This document shows positions 9,175-21,400 of a stretch of 64,000 bases of DNA, piece by piece. This stretch comes from Micractinium sp. NFX-FRZ. Lineage: Eukaryota; Chlorophyta; Trebouxiophyceae; Chlorellales; Chlorellaceae. How positions within the stretch are numbered: the first letter of the stretch is position 1; every line of letters begins with the position of its first letter. The position numbers and the translations under genes are program-made. The stretch covers positions 29,604-93,603 of the forward strand of contig JAPTJF010000236.1 in NCBI GenBank assembly GCA_029339195.1. The letters are read 5' to 3'. The notes beneath the pieces were generated by a model. That model saw only the letters and a program-made list of their open reading frames with translations, had not been told where the DNA came from and did not search any database.

Positions 9175-12100
9175 TCAGCGGGCGTTGTAGGCCCGTGCAC
9201 CCAGGGCGCTCTTCAGCTGGCTATAGCGGGCATAATCGAACTTGTTGTCGAAAATGGAGGTCCCATTGTTGGGCGTCGCCGACTGCACAACAGCCAGGGG
9301 GGGCAGGCCGGGCGGAGAGGTGGGGATGCAGGCGGTCAGGCGCGGCGGAGGGATAAGAGGAAGGCAGGGCGGAGGCTCAAGAGCGGGGGACGTGCGGCCC
9401 GCATGCCACGGCCACATGCCCTCTGCACACTCAGCGCTCGGCAACACCCACTCTTCTCGTCTCCTGCCGCCGCTGAGATGCTCATGCCTGTGCTGCCTCC
9501 GCCGCCCGCCCACATGCCCGCCCGCAGTCGCTGCTGCTGCTGCTGCTCCCCCACTCACTCTGCTGCTGCTGCTGTTGCTGCTGCTCCCCCAATCACTCCA
9601 CTGCTGCCGCCCACCACTCCCTGGCAGAGTGTGGACCCCGTGCGCACCTGAGCCACCGCCTGGCCGCTGTAGTCCTTGCAGGGGCCGCCCTGGCAGAAGC
9701 CCTTGTCGGAGCTGCAGGCAGGTGGGGGCCAGGGGCAGGGTGGGGTGGACAGGGAGGGACGGCGTGGGACCTGTTAAAGCCAAGAAAACCAAAAGCACGG
9801 GGACAGAGCGTGATGCGGCACCACCCGCCACGGGGGCGCGGCATGCAGGCAAGCACTTGCCGCTGCTCAGTCGGGATGCCATAGGGTGAACCCCAGCTCC
9901 TGCCCTGCCCTAAACACCCCACCCTGCTGCCCCAACACACCCCACTACACCCCCTCTTCACCTGCAGTAGAAGTAATCTGAGCCGCAGTGGCCCCACATG
10001 GAGCAGCACAGGGAGTCGTCCTGGCACAGGCCGTTGCCCACGCTGCCGCCGCCGCACAGCGCGCCTGCACGGCAGGGGTGAGTGGGTGGGTGGTGGTGGG
10101 CGGTGTGCATGGGTACAGCGGGCGGGGGAGCGTTGGGGCGCAAGCGTTTTGGGCTGGGTTTGCCACTTGAGCCCATCTGCACCCATTCAGGGGGCTGGCT
10201 CCGCTGCAAGGGCTCCGCACCCGAGGTTGCATGCCCTACAGCGCGAGGCCTGCCCTCCCCACTATTGCCATCCAAGGATGCGGCATCCGAGCCCCTGGCT
10301 GCTTCCGGTATGGTGGGGCACAACAGCTGCCACAACCCTCCCGAATAGTGGGTCTCACCTTCCCAATTGATGTCATCGTCCGCCACGGGTGACGGGGGCG
10401 GGGGCGAGGGGGCTGGCGGGGGCGGGGAAGAGGGGGATGGCGGGGGCGGACGGAAGCAGGGGCCGCCAACACAGTTGGCGCCACAGAAGGCGCCCTCTGC
10501 AGCGCGGGTGGGCAGACAGGGGGAGCGGGTTGAGGGCGAGTGTGAATGGGGTTTGGGCAGGCCGGGACGGGCCCAGGGCGGCCAGCTTGGGAGGCTGGGG
10601 ATGGGAGGGGAGCAGGCACAGCAGATTAGCTGACAGGAGCAAGCCAGCTGGGCTGCAAACGGGCGGCACAGCAGGCTGGCCGGCCGGTACAGTACTTGAG
10701 CAGACCTACGGGGCGGCCCGCGATGGCGCCTGTGCGACGGGCAAAGGAGAGCTGTGGCAGCGCAGGGCATCTCAGGCGACCTGGCTAACACGCAGCTCCT
10801 CCACACGCTACCCCTCTACCCCAACTAGCTACATCCCCTCCCACTCACTCCTGCCGCAGTTGCCGGCGTTGTTGCAGCAGGCGCTGCGGTCGGCGCACAG
10901 GCCGGTGCCCACAAAGCCGCCGCCGCAGGGTTGCTGCGGGGGGGGCGGGGTGAGGGGGAGGGCGGCACGTGAGTGGACCGATGGGCGGGCGGTTAGGAGG
11001 ATGGCAGGCGAGGTTGGGAACGCCGCAGGCAGGCAGCGCGCGGCGTTTACAAATGCAAGTGTTAGGATGGCGGGCGGGCAGGCAGGCGGGCAGGCCAAAA
11101 CGGGATGCGCAAATTACGATCGTGTGCCCCTCAATCTGCCCGTCCTGCCGCTAGTCATGTAGGCGGGCCGGCCGGCCGGCCGGCGGGCAGGCAGGCAGGC
11201 AGGCGGGCAGCGGGCAGGCGGGCAGGCAGGCAGGCGGGCGGGCGGGCAGGCGGGTAGGCAGGCGGACAGGCGGGCAGGCAGGCGGGAAGGCAGGCAGGCT
11301 CACAGGGATCTGGGGGCGGGGGAGCAGGGGAGGCGCCACAGGCCGGGTGGTTGGAGGGGGAGGTGGGGACGCCACCCAGCCAGACCCGTCGATGGGGGGC
11401 GGCGGGGAGGAGGGCGGCGGGGAGCTGAGCGGCGGGGAGGGCAGTGGGGGGCGGGGCGCAGGCGAGGGAGGCGGAGGCCGTGGGGACGGTGACGGCGACG
11501 GCGCCGGAGGGGGAGGGGAGGGCAGGGGCGAAGGGGGGCGGGGGGGCGAGGGGGAGGGTGAGATCTGTGGGACGACAGGGTCCGACTTGCAGGTCACGGA
11601 GGCGGGCCAGTCGCAGACGTTGCTCTTCTCGTTGAACAGCAGGCCTGGCGGGCACTGCTTGTGGGCGGGCAGGGGGCCGCAGTCGTAGAAGGACTGCAGG
11701 GAAGGCAGGGGGAGGGAAGGGCAGTCAGGTGGGTGCGTGCAGGAGGGCGGCAGCAGTGACACACTCTCCCCCACACCCTGTCTCGTGAGACCGTTGCTGG
11801 CTCCCCGTGGACTTGAAATGTAATTGATTGATTGATCGAGTGAGTCAAGGCATGCTTTGGCAGGGGAGGAGGAGGGGGTGTAGGGAGGTGGGGGAGGAGG
11901 AGGTGAGCGGGCACCTTACTGCAGAGCAGGCACCTCACTGCACAAAGTGCAGGAAGGAGGGTGCGGACAGGTCATTAAATGCAAGGGCGCCCTACACACC
12001 TTGCAGTCGTCAGCCACGTCGGCAAACAGGCCGGTGGCCTTCTTCCATTCACAGAAGCAGGGGGCGTTGCCGATGCCGCAGGGGGAGACGGAGGGCGGGG

Positions 12101-15100
12101 CGGGCGGCGGCAGGGGAGGGCTGGGCGGCGGGGATGGCCGCGGGGGCGGGGGCGGGGGCGACGGGCGGGGAGGGGGCGAGGGAGGGGCCAGCGGGGGGCG
12201 GGGCGGCAGCGGGGCCGGGGAGGGCGAGGGCGGCCGCGGCGGGGGCTGCAGGGGAAGGGACCCGCCAAGGTGGGGAGCAGGGGCAGAGGCACTTTGTGTC
12301 AGACGGGGTTGCACTACACCTCAGCAAACACCTGCCCCGCATCCGCCCCCTGCTGCCAGGCCCTATGCCCCAGACCCTCCCCAGAGCGCTCTGTACACGC
12401 CAGCAGAGCCCCCCCCTGCCCCCTCGCCCCATGCCTCCCCCTCCACTGAGCACTCACGCTGGGTCCGGTGCCGGGAACGCCGGCCCAGGGCCCCGGGTCC
12501 TGCTGGTACTTGAGCAGGTTGAGGATGGTGTTGTCCACGTCATCAAGGTCGGCGGCCCACAGCTGCGGACCAAAACATTCAACAAAACATGTATAATGAG
12601 ATTGAAGCCTTCTTTTGTTGGGTTGTCGACGTCATCAAGGTCGGCGGCCCACAGCTGCGGGGCAATACACGATGGCAGGGGGTAATACATGAGTTGAGCA
12701 GGGAGAGGGACGGCGATAAGGTGAGAAGGTTGAGGATGGTGCTGTCCAATGTCATCCAAGTCGGCGGCCCACAGCTGCAGCAAGAGGGGGGCGACGCTGC
12801 AAGTTGAGCGAGTTGAGGATGGTGTGGGTCACATCACCCAAGTCAATGGACCACAGCTGCAGAGGTAGCACAAGGTGGCAGGAGGTGGCACATGAGTTGA
12901 GCAGAGAGAGGGGAGGCAATAATAGGTGAGCAGGTTGAGGACAGTGCTGTCCACGTCATCCAAATCGGTGACCCACAGGTGCGAGACAGATGGGGGGAAG
13001 AAGCACACGAGTTGAGCAGGGATGGGAGTGGTGCACAACTGTTGCACCAGCACGCGCCGCCTCAGCACGCGCCAGCTCAGCACCCTGCCACCTCAGCGCC
13101 CTGCCACCTCACTCACCATCAGGCCTCCCAGGCCCAGCTCCCGTGCCGCCAGTATCTTCATGTAGATGGTCTGGGGCAGGTCGAACCCGACCCAGGTGGT
13201 GCCGCTCACGGCGTAGGCCGCCTTGGCAGCCGTGCTGATCACCACCTGTGCAGGCAGGCAAGTGGGTGGAGGTGGGGCTGGTAAAAAAGATAAGACATGT
13301 GGCGTTGTTAAGAGTGCAGGCAGGCTTGGCCGCCGTGCTGATCACCACCTGCGGCAGTGAGGGCAAAACGTGGGGGGCGGGGCAGGTCAAACCACTGTTC
13401 AAGTGGCGCTGTTGAGCTGTTGAGAGCGCAGGCCGCCTTGGCAGCGGTGCTGATCACCACCTGTGCAGGCAGGCAAGTGGGTGGAGGTGGGGCTGGTCAA
13501 ACAGATGGACATGTGGCGTTGTTGAGAGCGCAGGCAGCCTTGGCGGCGGTGCTGATTACCACCTGTGCAGATGCCAGGGCAGTGGGGCCAGGACAGGCAA
13601 GTGTTTAAGGGGACGAACTGGGGCGTGGAGGCAAACCTCAAGGGAGCAACAGCGCACGGCGTTGGGCGCGCTCAAGGCGGCGAGGCCAGGGCTCGGCGGG
13701 GTGCCATGCTCCTGCGTTCCGCCCACCCATCATCATCACATTGGTGGGGCGCCCCTACGCCCCACACACACGCCCGAACAGCACCCACCTGGGTGCCGGG
13801 CGTCTGAAGCATCTGCTGGATTTCGTACCAACCAATGTAGCCGGCCTCTCCTGCGGGTGGGTGCATGCCACATTGGCATGTGTGAGTTGATCGGGAGCAT
13901 GCGGCGAGCTGTCTTGGACTCGTAGGCATGCGCTGTGCTGGGCCCACGGCCCGGCCTGCCCCGCACCTGCGGCACCCCCTCTCAGGGGCCGCCCCTCCTT
14001 GCCCACAAGCTGCCGCCCCTTCCCCACCCCCCTGCTCACCGGTGCACCGCCCGGCGGGGCCGGCGGCAAAGGCCGCCGCCCCCACGTTGCTCTTGGTGCG
14101 GTCCGCCAGCGTCCAGGAGCGGCCGTAGGCTCCAATGCCGAGGTTGAGCTTGCTGCAGCACGGGCACGAAACGCAATTGGGCGTGGGGTTTGAAGGGCAG
14201 GGGCATAGCAGGTGAGGGGCAGCGGGACGGGGCGTGAGATAGGAAGGGGGAAGCGGGAGTGGCCGGGGCATCAGCCAGACTGACCCCCCTACACATCGGT
14301 GCCATGAGCATGCGCCGTCCCGGGACGTGCCTCTGCTGCTCTCCTCTTGTGAACCCCGCGCTGCTGGTGCCACGTGTCACAACTTCCTGTTGGCTTCCTC
14401 AACCCCACGCCCTCGGGCTGCAATCAGTTTCTTGTGCCACGTGGCCTCACCTGGGGGGAACCTGCCCGTTGGGGCCCAGGTAGTGGTCCAGCGCATTCTG
14501 GATGTCCAGGGTGCCGCCCTGCAATAGGAGAAATGACACATGATGTGCACCTTGTGGAAAAGTTGCGGCAGAACAGGTCATGCAGCGCATTCTGGATGTC
14601 CAGGGTGCCGCCCTGTGCACATGAGAAACAAGGAACAGCAACCAAGGTGCTGTCTTTATTGAGGGGCGGCGGCGGAGCAGGTCGTGGTGCATGGGTCTGC
14701 ATGAACCTCCAGGGTCCCCACGCTGCGCGCACGTCATCAATGCCGGGCAGCATTGGTGCCCAGGAAGCGCACCGACCCCCTATCGCCATACTCGACCTAT
14801 AGGATGACCAAAAAGCCAATGAGCCAGCGGCGAGCCGGGGCACCCCAAGGGGTGCACCCGGGTGCGGGTCCCCTCTGCCCCCCTTGGGGTGCCTGCCTGC
14901 CTGCTGCCTCCCCGCCTCCCCGCCCTCACCAGCGGGGTCCTCTCTGCCCCCTGTTGGTGTGCCCGCCCGTCTCCCCGCCTCGCTCACCAGCGGGTCCTGC
15001 CAGGGCGTGTGGAAGTTGACCGCCTGGTCCCATGCTCCGTGGAAGTCGTAGGTCATGATGTTGATGAAGTCCAGGGACTGGCCCAGGGAGGGCAGGTCCA

Positions 15101-17436
15101 GGCCTGCCAGGCATAGTGATGGGTGATTGAATCAAGAAGCCGCCGGCATGTGGCCAGCTGTGTGGTACGTCCGGCCTCACTTTACCCATGCCAGGAACTC
15201 CATCCTGACCCAGCCGCCCACCATGGGTGATGTACTCCCCGCACCGGCCACCCCTCACAACTCAGCCACCGTAAGCTTCCACAGCAACCCCAAGCCGCCC
15301 ACCTTGGTAGCCGTATGCCCCCGCGCCCGTGGCCATGGTGAGCAGGTACTCCTTGCCCCTCCTGGCGGCCTCAGCCTTGTACTCCCGGCAGAAGGCGGCA
15401 TAGTTGACCTGGCACAGGCACACACGCGGTGGTGGGGCAGGCCATACTGGTGGGTGCAGGTATTGGCTGGATTTGAAGGCCGTAAAGTCGGCACGATTCG
15501 AACCGTGATGGGCATGCGTAGCGGTGGTGGGCAGAGTAGTGGCTTGGTGGAGGGATTGCCCTCATGGCAACCTTGCGTGCACCCATGGCTGCTGCCCACC
15601 AGCCGGGCCAACAGCTGCGCCACCAACGCTGCCAGTGCACTGGCGATAACCCAAGATACGGCCGGCAGCTGCAGGCTGCTACTTTGTGCCGCCACTGCCA
15701 AACCTAGCCACGCAGTCTCACTCTCCATAGCCCATCACAGTTGTCAAACCAAAGAACATCCCAGAGGGGCTGCACCTTGTCGTTCACAGTGCCACCACGG
15801 TCCAGCGCCCCGGGGTACTCCCAGTCAACGTCCAGCCTGCGGAGGCAGATCAGAGTATAGACCGCGTGTTACTGTTGTTGCGCCGAGCGAGCATTGCAGC
15901 ACTGCGGCGGTCGCGGCACCGTGGGGAGCCGTGCCGGCGCGCCTGCCCCCAATGCGTGCTAAGCGTCCCCACTTCTTGTGTTGACATCATTCCAATTTTG
16001 CCTTACAGCATTCAATCCATGCACCACCCTCCACAGATCGCGCACCACCCCTCCCCTATCCCATACTGTTTCCCCAACCCGTCTTTCCCCCTGGCTCCCC
16101 CGCTAGGGTTCTGGGCTTTCTGGCCGCTCACCCGTCGAAGCCCCACTTGTCGAGGAAGGCAAAGATGTTGTTGATGAACCGGGCGCGGTTGGCGGGCGTG
16201 ACCGCCTGCGAAAAGTAGTCCTTGTACTGGCTCCAAGGCTCGTTCATGGTCCTGTTTTACGGACAAAGCGCGTACACAAAAGTGAGCGGCAGGGGGCGCA
16301 GGTGTGAGCATACAAGCAACACTCCTGCTGCGATCCGTCACATCAAGGGAGAAACAACGTCAGGGCTGCGTGCAGAGGACTGCGCAGCAGCAAGCATTGA
16401 GACAGGAGGAGCAAGCACCGCTGCCTGGGGCGCCTGTGCCCGACACACCCGGCCACAGCTGCCACCATGAGCGGCACAGGCGCTCATGTTGCTCTCTGTG
16501 CGCGCACAGAAAGTCCGGCTCCACGCCTCACAGCGCACTGCCCCTAGTACATAAGGAGCGGTTTATTCGGAACAGCCCAGCCACCGCGGCACCACTCCCT
16601 CAGGCCCCACTCTGCGCGGCGCCTCGGCGGCCGCCCACGCACCAGCCGCCCACGGCAATCAGGATTTTGAGATCCGGGTTCTGATTGCGCAGCGCCATGG
16701 TCTGCGGGTACAGCACCGTCTCGTCGTTCCACTCAACAGGCTTTAGTGTGAAGTCTGCGCATGTAGGGGTGGTGGGAGGGCACATTGGTGGTGGGCGGCG
16801 GCGGCGGCAGGAATGCGCCAGAGCAGCGGCACAACGAGGCATGCACACGGTGCAGAAGTCCTTTCTCGACACCCATGCTCCCAGTATGTTAAACGCAGCG
16901 CATTTGCGGATGCAGCAGCTGTTGCTAACTGCCGGGCGCCGGCAGGATGGCAAACATCCTTGACGCGTGGTCAACCTGCTCCCCACATACCCGGGTTCAT
17001 GAAGGCAAACGCAAAGTTGACATGCGTGCACAGGGTTGCGTTCAAGTCCTTGGGCCACCACTGGCACTTCGTCCGGCCCACGGTGCCTTGCCGATACTGC
17101 AGCAAGCGTGGACGTGGCAGCGGTGGCGGCGGCAGGCGGCTGCCCGTCGGCAGCTGCTTTGGCGGCCCGACCGCTGTGATCTATGCCGCATTTCCCACAT
17201 AAAAGAAACATTAGAAGGCTCCCCGCGGCACCTGGACCGGTCATGGCCTCGAAAATGCCCCCGACCATGCTCCCCTGACCCTCCGGACAGGCTCCTGACA
17301 CCTGCGAGCATGCCAGTGTGCTTACTTGCGACCAGTTTGCCCCGTAACACACCACGCGATTGAGCTGACTCGCTGCAGGCACGGCCAGGACCAGCAGTGC
17401 CACTCCGAGCGCCGCCGCAGCCCCGCGCAGTGTCAT
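9175..17436 (-). CDS. Secreted multidomain GH18 chitinase with CBM14 and two CBM18 modules (chitinase 2)
   Basis: Predicted extracellular chitinase of 780 aa. Exons: 17436-17326, 17096-16991, 16754-16643, 16251-16132, 15836-15776, 15408-15303, 15103-14988, 14518-14451, 14152-14040, 13850-13789, 13245-13117, 12562-12458, 12245-12000, 11693-11304, 10933-10849, 10496-10359, 10064-9962, 9711-9648, 9282-9175; all phases agree. Signal peptide is about 1-23. The GH18 domain is about 25-400, with DGxDxDxE at D149-E156. A Pro-rich linker (404-458) leads to a six-cysteine peritrophin-type CBM14 (about 459-520, split across an intron), a second Pro/Ser linker, a hevein-type CBM18 (about 616-660), a third Pro linker and a second CBM18 (about 692-735). 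The tail contains NNGTSIFDNKFDYARY. Linkers resemble the hydroxyproline-rich SPPPP type of algal wall proteins (inference). It is a tandem paralogue of the gene at 1849-8035 with largely matching intron positions. Confidence 0.88.
11161..11300. repeat. GGCAGGCGGGCAGG imperfect array
   Basis: About 140 bp of mixed GGCAGG/CGGGCAGG repeats immediately follow the donor after 11304 in a chitinase 2 intron. On the transcript strand the run reads CCTGCC/CCCGCC. Confidence 0.85.
12600..12985 (-). repeat. Four acceptor-side echoes of chitinase 2 exon 12
   Basis: The real exon 12 starts at 12562 and encodes LWAADLDDVDNT. Upstream in transcript order are four partial copies at about 12619-12660, 12727-12780, 12810-12861 and 12929-12981. 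They encode LWAADLDDVDN, LWAADLDDIG, LWSIDLGDV and LWVTDLDDVDST. Three are preceded by CTGCAG- or CCGCAG-type acceptors; the farthest is preceded by CACCTG. None can replace the whole exon because similarity ends within 30-55 bases. Confidence 0.85.
13246..13575 (-). repeat. Three acceptor-side echoes of chitinase 2 exon 11
   Basis: The real exon 11 starts at 13245 and encodes VVISTAAKAAYAV. Copies at about 13320-13355, 13428-13468 and 13524-13571 encode VVISTAAKPA, VVISTAAKAA and VVISTAAKAA before diverging. Two copies share longer intronic flanks, including a GGCAAGTGGGTGGAGGTGGG block, so the duplicated unit is roughly 100-130 bp and covers intron end plus exon start. Confidence 0.85.
14580..14618 (-). 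repeat. Acceptor-side echo of chitinase 2 exon 8
   Basis: A copy of the first 32 bases of exon 8 (GGTLDIQNAL), with its own CAG acceptor, sits about 100 bases upstream of the real exon that starts at 14518. Beyond the copied bases the frame leads into unrelated sequence. Confidence 0.85.
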
Positions 17437-18417
17437 GGTGATCGCGAGCCCCTCTGGGGTGTGCGTGGATGAACGTCGACAGGCGCGTACATGGTCAGCC
17501 GGCGCAGCCGTTTCATTTGAAACCGTTGTCCTACCTGGCGGCGGCGTCACCCAAGCGCCAGCTGGCTTGGGTGTCAGAATGGCTACTTTGGACAATCGGT
17601 GACGGAAGGCATCCCTCACCGAGAATTCCTGCATTCGGGCAATCCCAGTCTTCCGCTGGAATTCGTATGGTTTGGAAGCACAAGGTGAAAGAACTCGTGC
17701 TCCCCAAGGTTGACGCCAACTGCACTCTGCCCGCTCGATGACGGCCCCCGCCCCTTTCACCACATATGCCTGACGGCTTTACAGTTGTGTGTGTGTGTGA
17801 ATCAGTTCATTGTTTCATCGTCGAGTGGGGCTGCTGCTGCGTGTAGTATACAGTGAAGAGCAGGGGGGGTGAGTGACGGGGGGAGGGAAGGACGGGGGCG
17901 GGGAGGCCCTCCGCCGCCAGGTAACATGCAGCAACAGGTGGGCGGGGGCGGTTGCTCAACGCCCGACGCCCGCAAACACTTGTGAAGGAGGCACGCATCG
18001 CCCGCACCCCGCAAACAAGACAGAGAAGGGGAAAGGCAGAGGAGCTTCCGCGGCACATGCAGGCAGGGTAGCACAGAGGGCTAACACCGGCAGTGTGTGG
18101 GGTGGGTGGGGGGCGGGACGGTGTTGGGAACGTGCCGTACTCCCGGAAGGCGGGACTGAGGAAATAAAATGTCTGTGGGGGAGGGACATACGAGTGGCAA
18201 GCACGACCGGAAGGGCCCAGGCGTCACCCAACCCCACCGCCTCTAGGATGCTTGGAGCACCCCGCCAGCCGGTTGGGCCAGCCAAGGCGCCGTCACAACG
18301 CTCGCTCCGGCGCTCTCATCCTGGGGCGGGGCGCCGCCGCTGCTTGCGTGCAGGGCGCAGAGCCGCCCGCGCCTGGCAGCAGCACCCGGGTGCCCAAGCA
18401 GCTCAGAAGCAAGGAGC
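17437..18417. other. Intergenic region, chitinase 2 promoter side and PDH 3' side
   Basis: About 980 bp between two minus-strand genes. The part next to 17437 should contain the chitinase 2 promoter, and the part next to 18417 the PDH E1-alpha 3' UTR. A minus-strand TGTAA lies at 17779-17783, near a short GT run at 17785-17800. No gene is supported. Confidence 0.5.
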
Positions 18418-21400
18418 TTAAGACACCTCGGCGGTGCCGGCGGTGAAGCCGGGCTGCTCGTAGCGGTAGCGCCCGTCGGGGCCAATGCCAAAGCCCTTGG
18501 GGTCGGCAAACACATTCTCCAGCAGCTGGGACATGTCCTGCACAGAGAGGGGAATGGAGAGGGGCGGCACAAGAAAACGGGGTTAGCAAACGAGGGGATG
18601 TGTGGAGAGGGGCCACAGCGTGGCGGTCGGCAAACACATTTGCAAGCAGCTGGGACATGTCCTGCACAAAGAGAGAGAGGCAAGGAGAAGGGACTGCACG
18701 AGCATACGAATGAAGAGGGGCACAGGACGGCGGCCGACACACGCCTGCCGGCAGGCTGGGGCACGAGACGTACCGCCACCTCGTTCCCGCGCCCTCCTCC
18801 CGCACCCCCGCACTCGCTTGCCGCCGCACAAAACCAATAGTTGGCCCCTGCCGCTGCTTCGGTGAGCTCGACACACTCATTTGACCAACCAACCAACCAA
18901 CCAAGCAGCAAGAAGCCCCTCCCGCTGCTCTGCTCATTGGTCAGCTGTGCGAGCTACAGCTGGCATACAGGTGGCTCTTCATTCAATCATTCAGCCAAGC
19001 GTGGCCCGCGCTCACCGGCTTGGGCGAGCTGTCGGCAAACTCGACGCAGTCGTCCACCTCCGCCGCCACCCGCTTCTCAATCTCCTTGATGTCCGCCTCC
19101 GTGGCCAGCCCGCTGGACACCATGTACTTGGCCAGCTGGGGGATGGGGTCGCGGGCCTGCGGGGGGGCGGGGGGGGAGGGTAATGGGGAAGAAGGGGCTA
19201 GAACTTTACAACACAGGTTGGGATGTACTTGGCCAGCTGGGGCCAATGGCAGGCATGGGGGAGGGGGATATTGGAAAGTTTTGTATACACGAATTCAAAC
19301 GAGGAAATATCATTTGAAGCGCCCTGAGTGGCCGCTGGCCTTACTCCCCCAAGCCCTGGAGGAGCGACGCCTTTTCTAAGCTCACTACAACTGCCCTGGA
19401 TTGATTAGCTTCCTTGGCGGGCGACGCCATTTCTAAGCTCACTACAGTTGCCCGGCCACAGCGCCACGCATGCACCTTGAGCCGGTACGCCCCCCCGCCT
19501 CACCGCGTAGTGGTCCTTCTCCTCCTTCTTGCGCAGCTCATCGGGGTCGGCGAGGGAGTGGCCGCGGAAGCGGTAGGTCTCCGCCTCAATCAGGGTGGGA
19601 CCCTCGCCGCGGCGCGCACGCATCACCGCCTCCATCGCCACCTCGCGCACCTGCCGGGATGGGGGGAGGTAGGGGGAAAGGGGACACGTAAGGGGGAGGA
19701 AAGGGTTGAGAAAGCAGGTGTGAGGCGGGGAAGGGGGGGAAGGCTTCGGAAAGCAGGCGGCTCCATCGCCACCTCGCGCACCTGCCGGGGCAGGCGGAAA
19801 GGGGTGGGAAGAGAGGGTTGGAGGGGGAGGAGGGGTATGGTAGAGGAGCCAACGGGGTCGGCAGCCAGCGGCAGGCCGGCGGCACGGGCGGCGATGGGGA
19901 AGCACCAGCAGCGTCCCATCTCGGCACTGCCCGCAGCAGAATAGGTGCGACTGCAGCTGCCAAACCGAGCCCCGCTCCTCCTTTCGCACTCAATTTCAGG
20001 ATGTGCTTGCTGCAACTGCAGGTGCCACCCTCCTGTGAGCCCCCGCGCCCCCTCCCTTGCCACCCGCACACCTTGAGGACGTCCATGCCATCGACGTGCA
20101 CGCCGGGCATGCCAAAGGCGGGGCCCTTCTTGTAGATCCAGGGCTCGTTGTCGGAGGTGGAGGAGGGGGCGGTGGCGCGGGGGTGGTTCATGCCAATGGC
20201 CCACCTGGCAGGGGGGAGAGACGAACGATGGTAGGGATGTTGGTGGCAGGAAAGGGGGCGCATTGGGTGAGCGGGTGGCGTGAGGGACGCAGACGGTGCT
20301 GCTCAGCGGCGAATGCAGGCGGCGCGCACACCGGCCGACCCTTCGGCCCAGGGCTGCACTGCAGGGCAGGGCAGGACAGGGCCCTCCTGTCCTCCGCGAC
20401 CCATGCAGCTGCCATGCATGTGAACCTCACCTCTTGTCTCTTTCTTCTTACCAAGGGAATACATCAGAGGAGGCGGCTTGTCTACGCAGCCCGCCCCCAC
20501 ACCCCACCCCTCTCAGCAGCCACCCTGAGCCACAGTGCAGTGTTGGCCCCGCTCTGCCCCCCTTCCCCTCCCCCCTCTGCCTCACTTGTTGTTCTCCACC
20601 ACGAAGATGCAGGGCAGCTTGTAGAGGGTGGCCATGTTGAGGGCCTCGTAGAACTGGCCTGCAGCGGGGGGGTAGGGAGGGAGGGAGAGGAGCGGGCGCC
20701 GGTTTAAGTACAAGAGTGCAGCAAAGGGTGCAGTGACAGGGGTCGTGTAGAACTGGCCTGCAAGAAGGGGTGGACGTAAGGGCTCCAAGGTGCCAGTTGT
20801 TTTATAAGAGTGCAGTGATGAGTGGCAGGTGTTGCGGGCGCCACGGCCACGGTGAGGGGCGGGTACCCATTCCCCGCGCCCACCTCAACAGCGCACACGC
20901 ACATGCACGGGGGTGCGCGTGTCCCGTGAGCCCACTTCCTCGCCAGCACCACCCGCCCACACGCACCACCCACGCACCGACGTTGCAGGTGCCGTCTCCG
21001 AAGAAGTTGACCGACACGCGCTCGTCGCTCTCGTCGCCCAGCACCCGCTGGTTGTAGGCAATCTGGAAGGCGGCGCCCAGGCCCACGGGGATGCCCTCGC
21101 CGATGAACGCGTACCCGCCCAGCTGCGGGGAGGAAGGAAGAAGAAGAAGCAAGGGAACAAGAAGGGGAGTTGGAAAAGCTGGAAGGCGGCCCACAGACCC
21201 GCGGCCTCTGATGCCCCCTTCCAACAGTATGCGTGCCCGCACAACCAGGGGGGGAGATCACACAAGAGAAGGCAAGCTCTCAACTTCACTGTCTAGAACA
21301 CGCATTTGAGCACGGTAAGCAGGAGCAGGCCGCGACCAGCGGCCGCCCCACAGCCAACCATCACTGCCCTCGAGCCTCCCCTGGCCCCCATGCACAGGTG

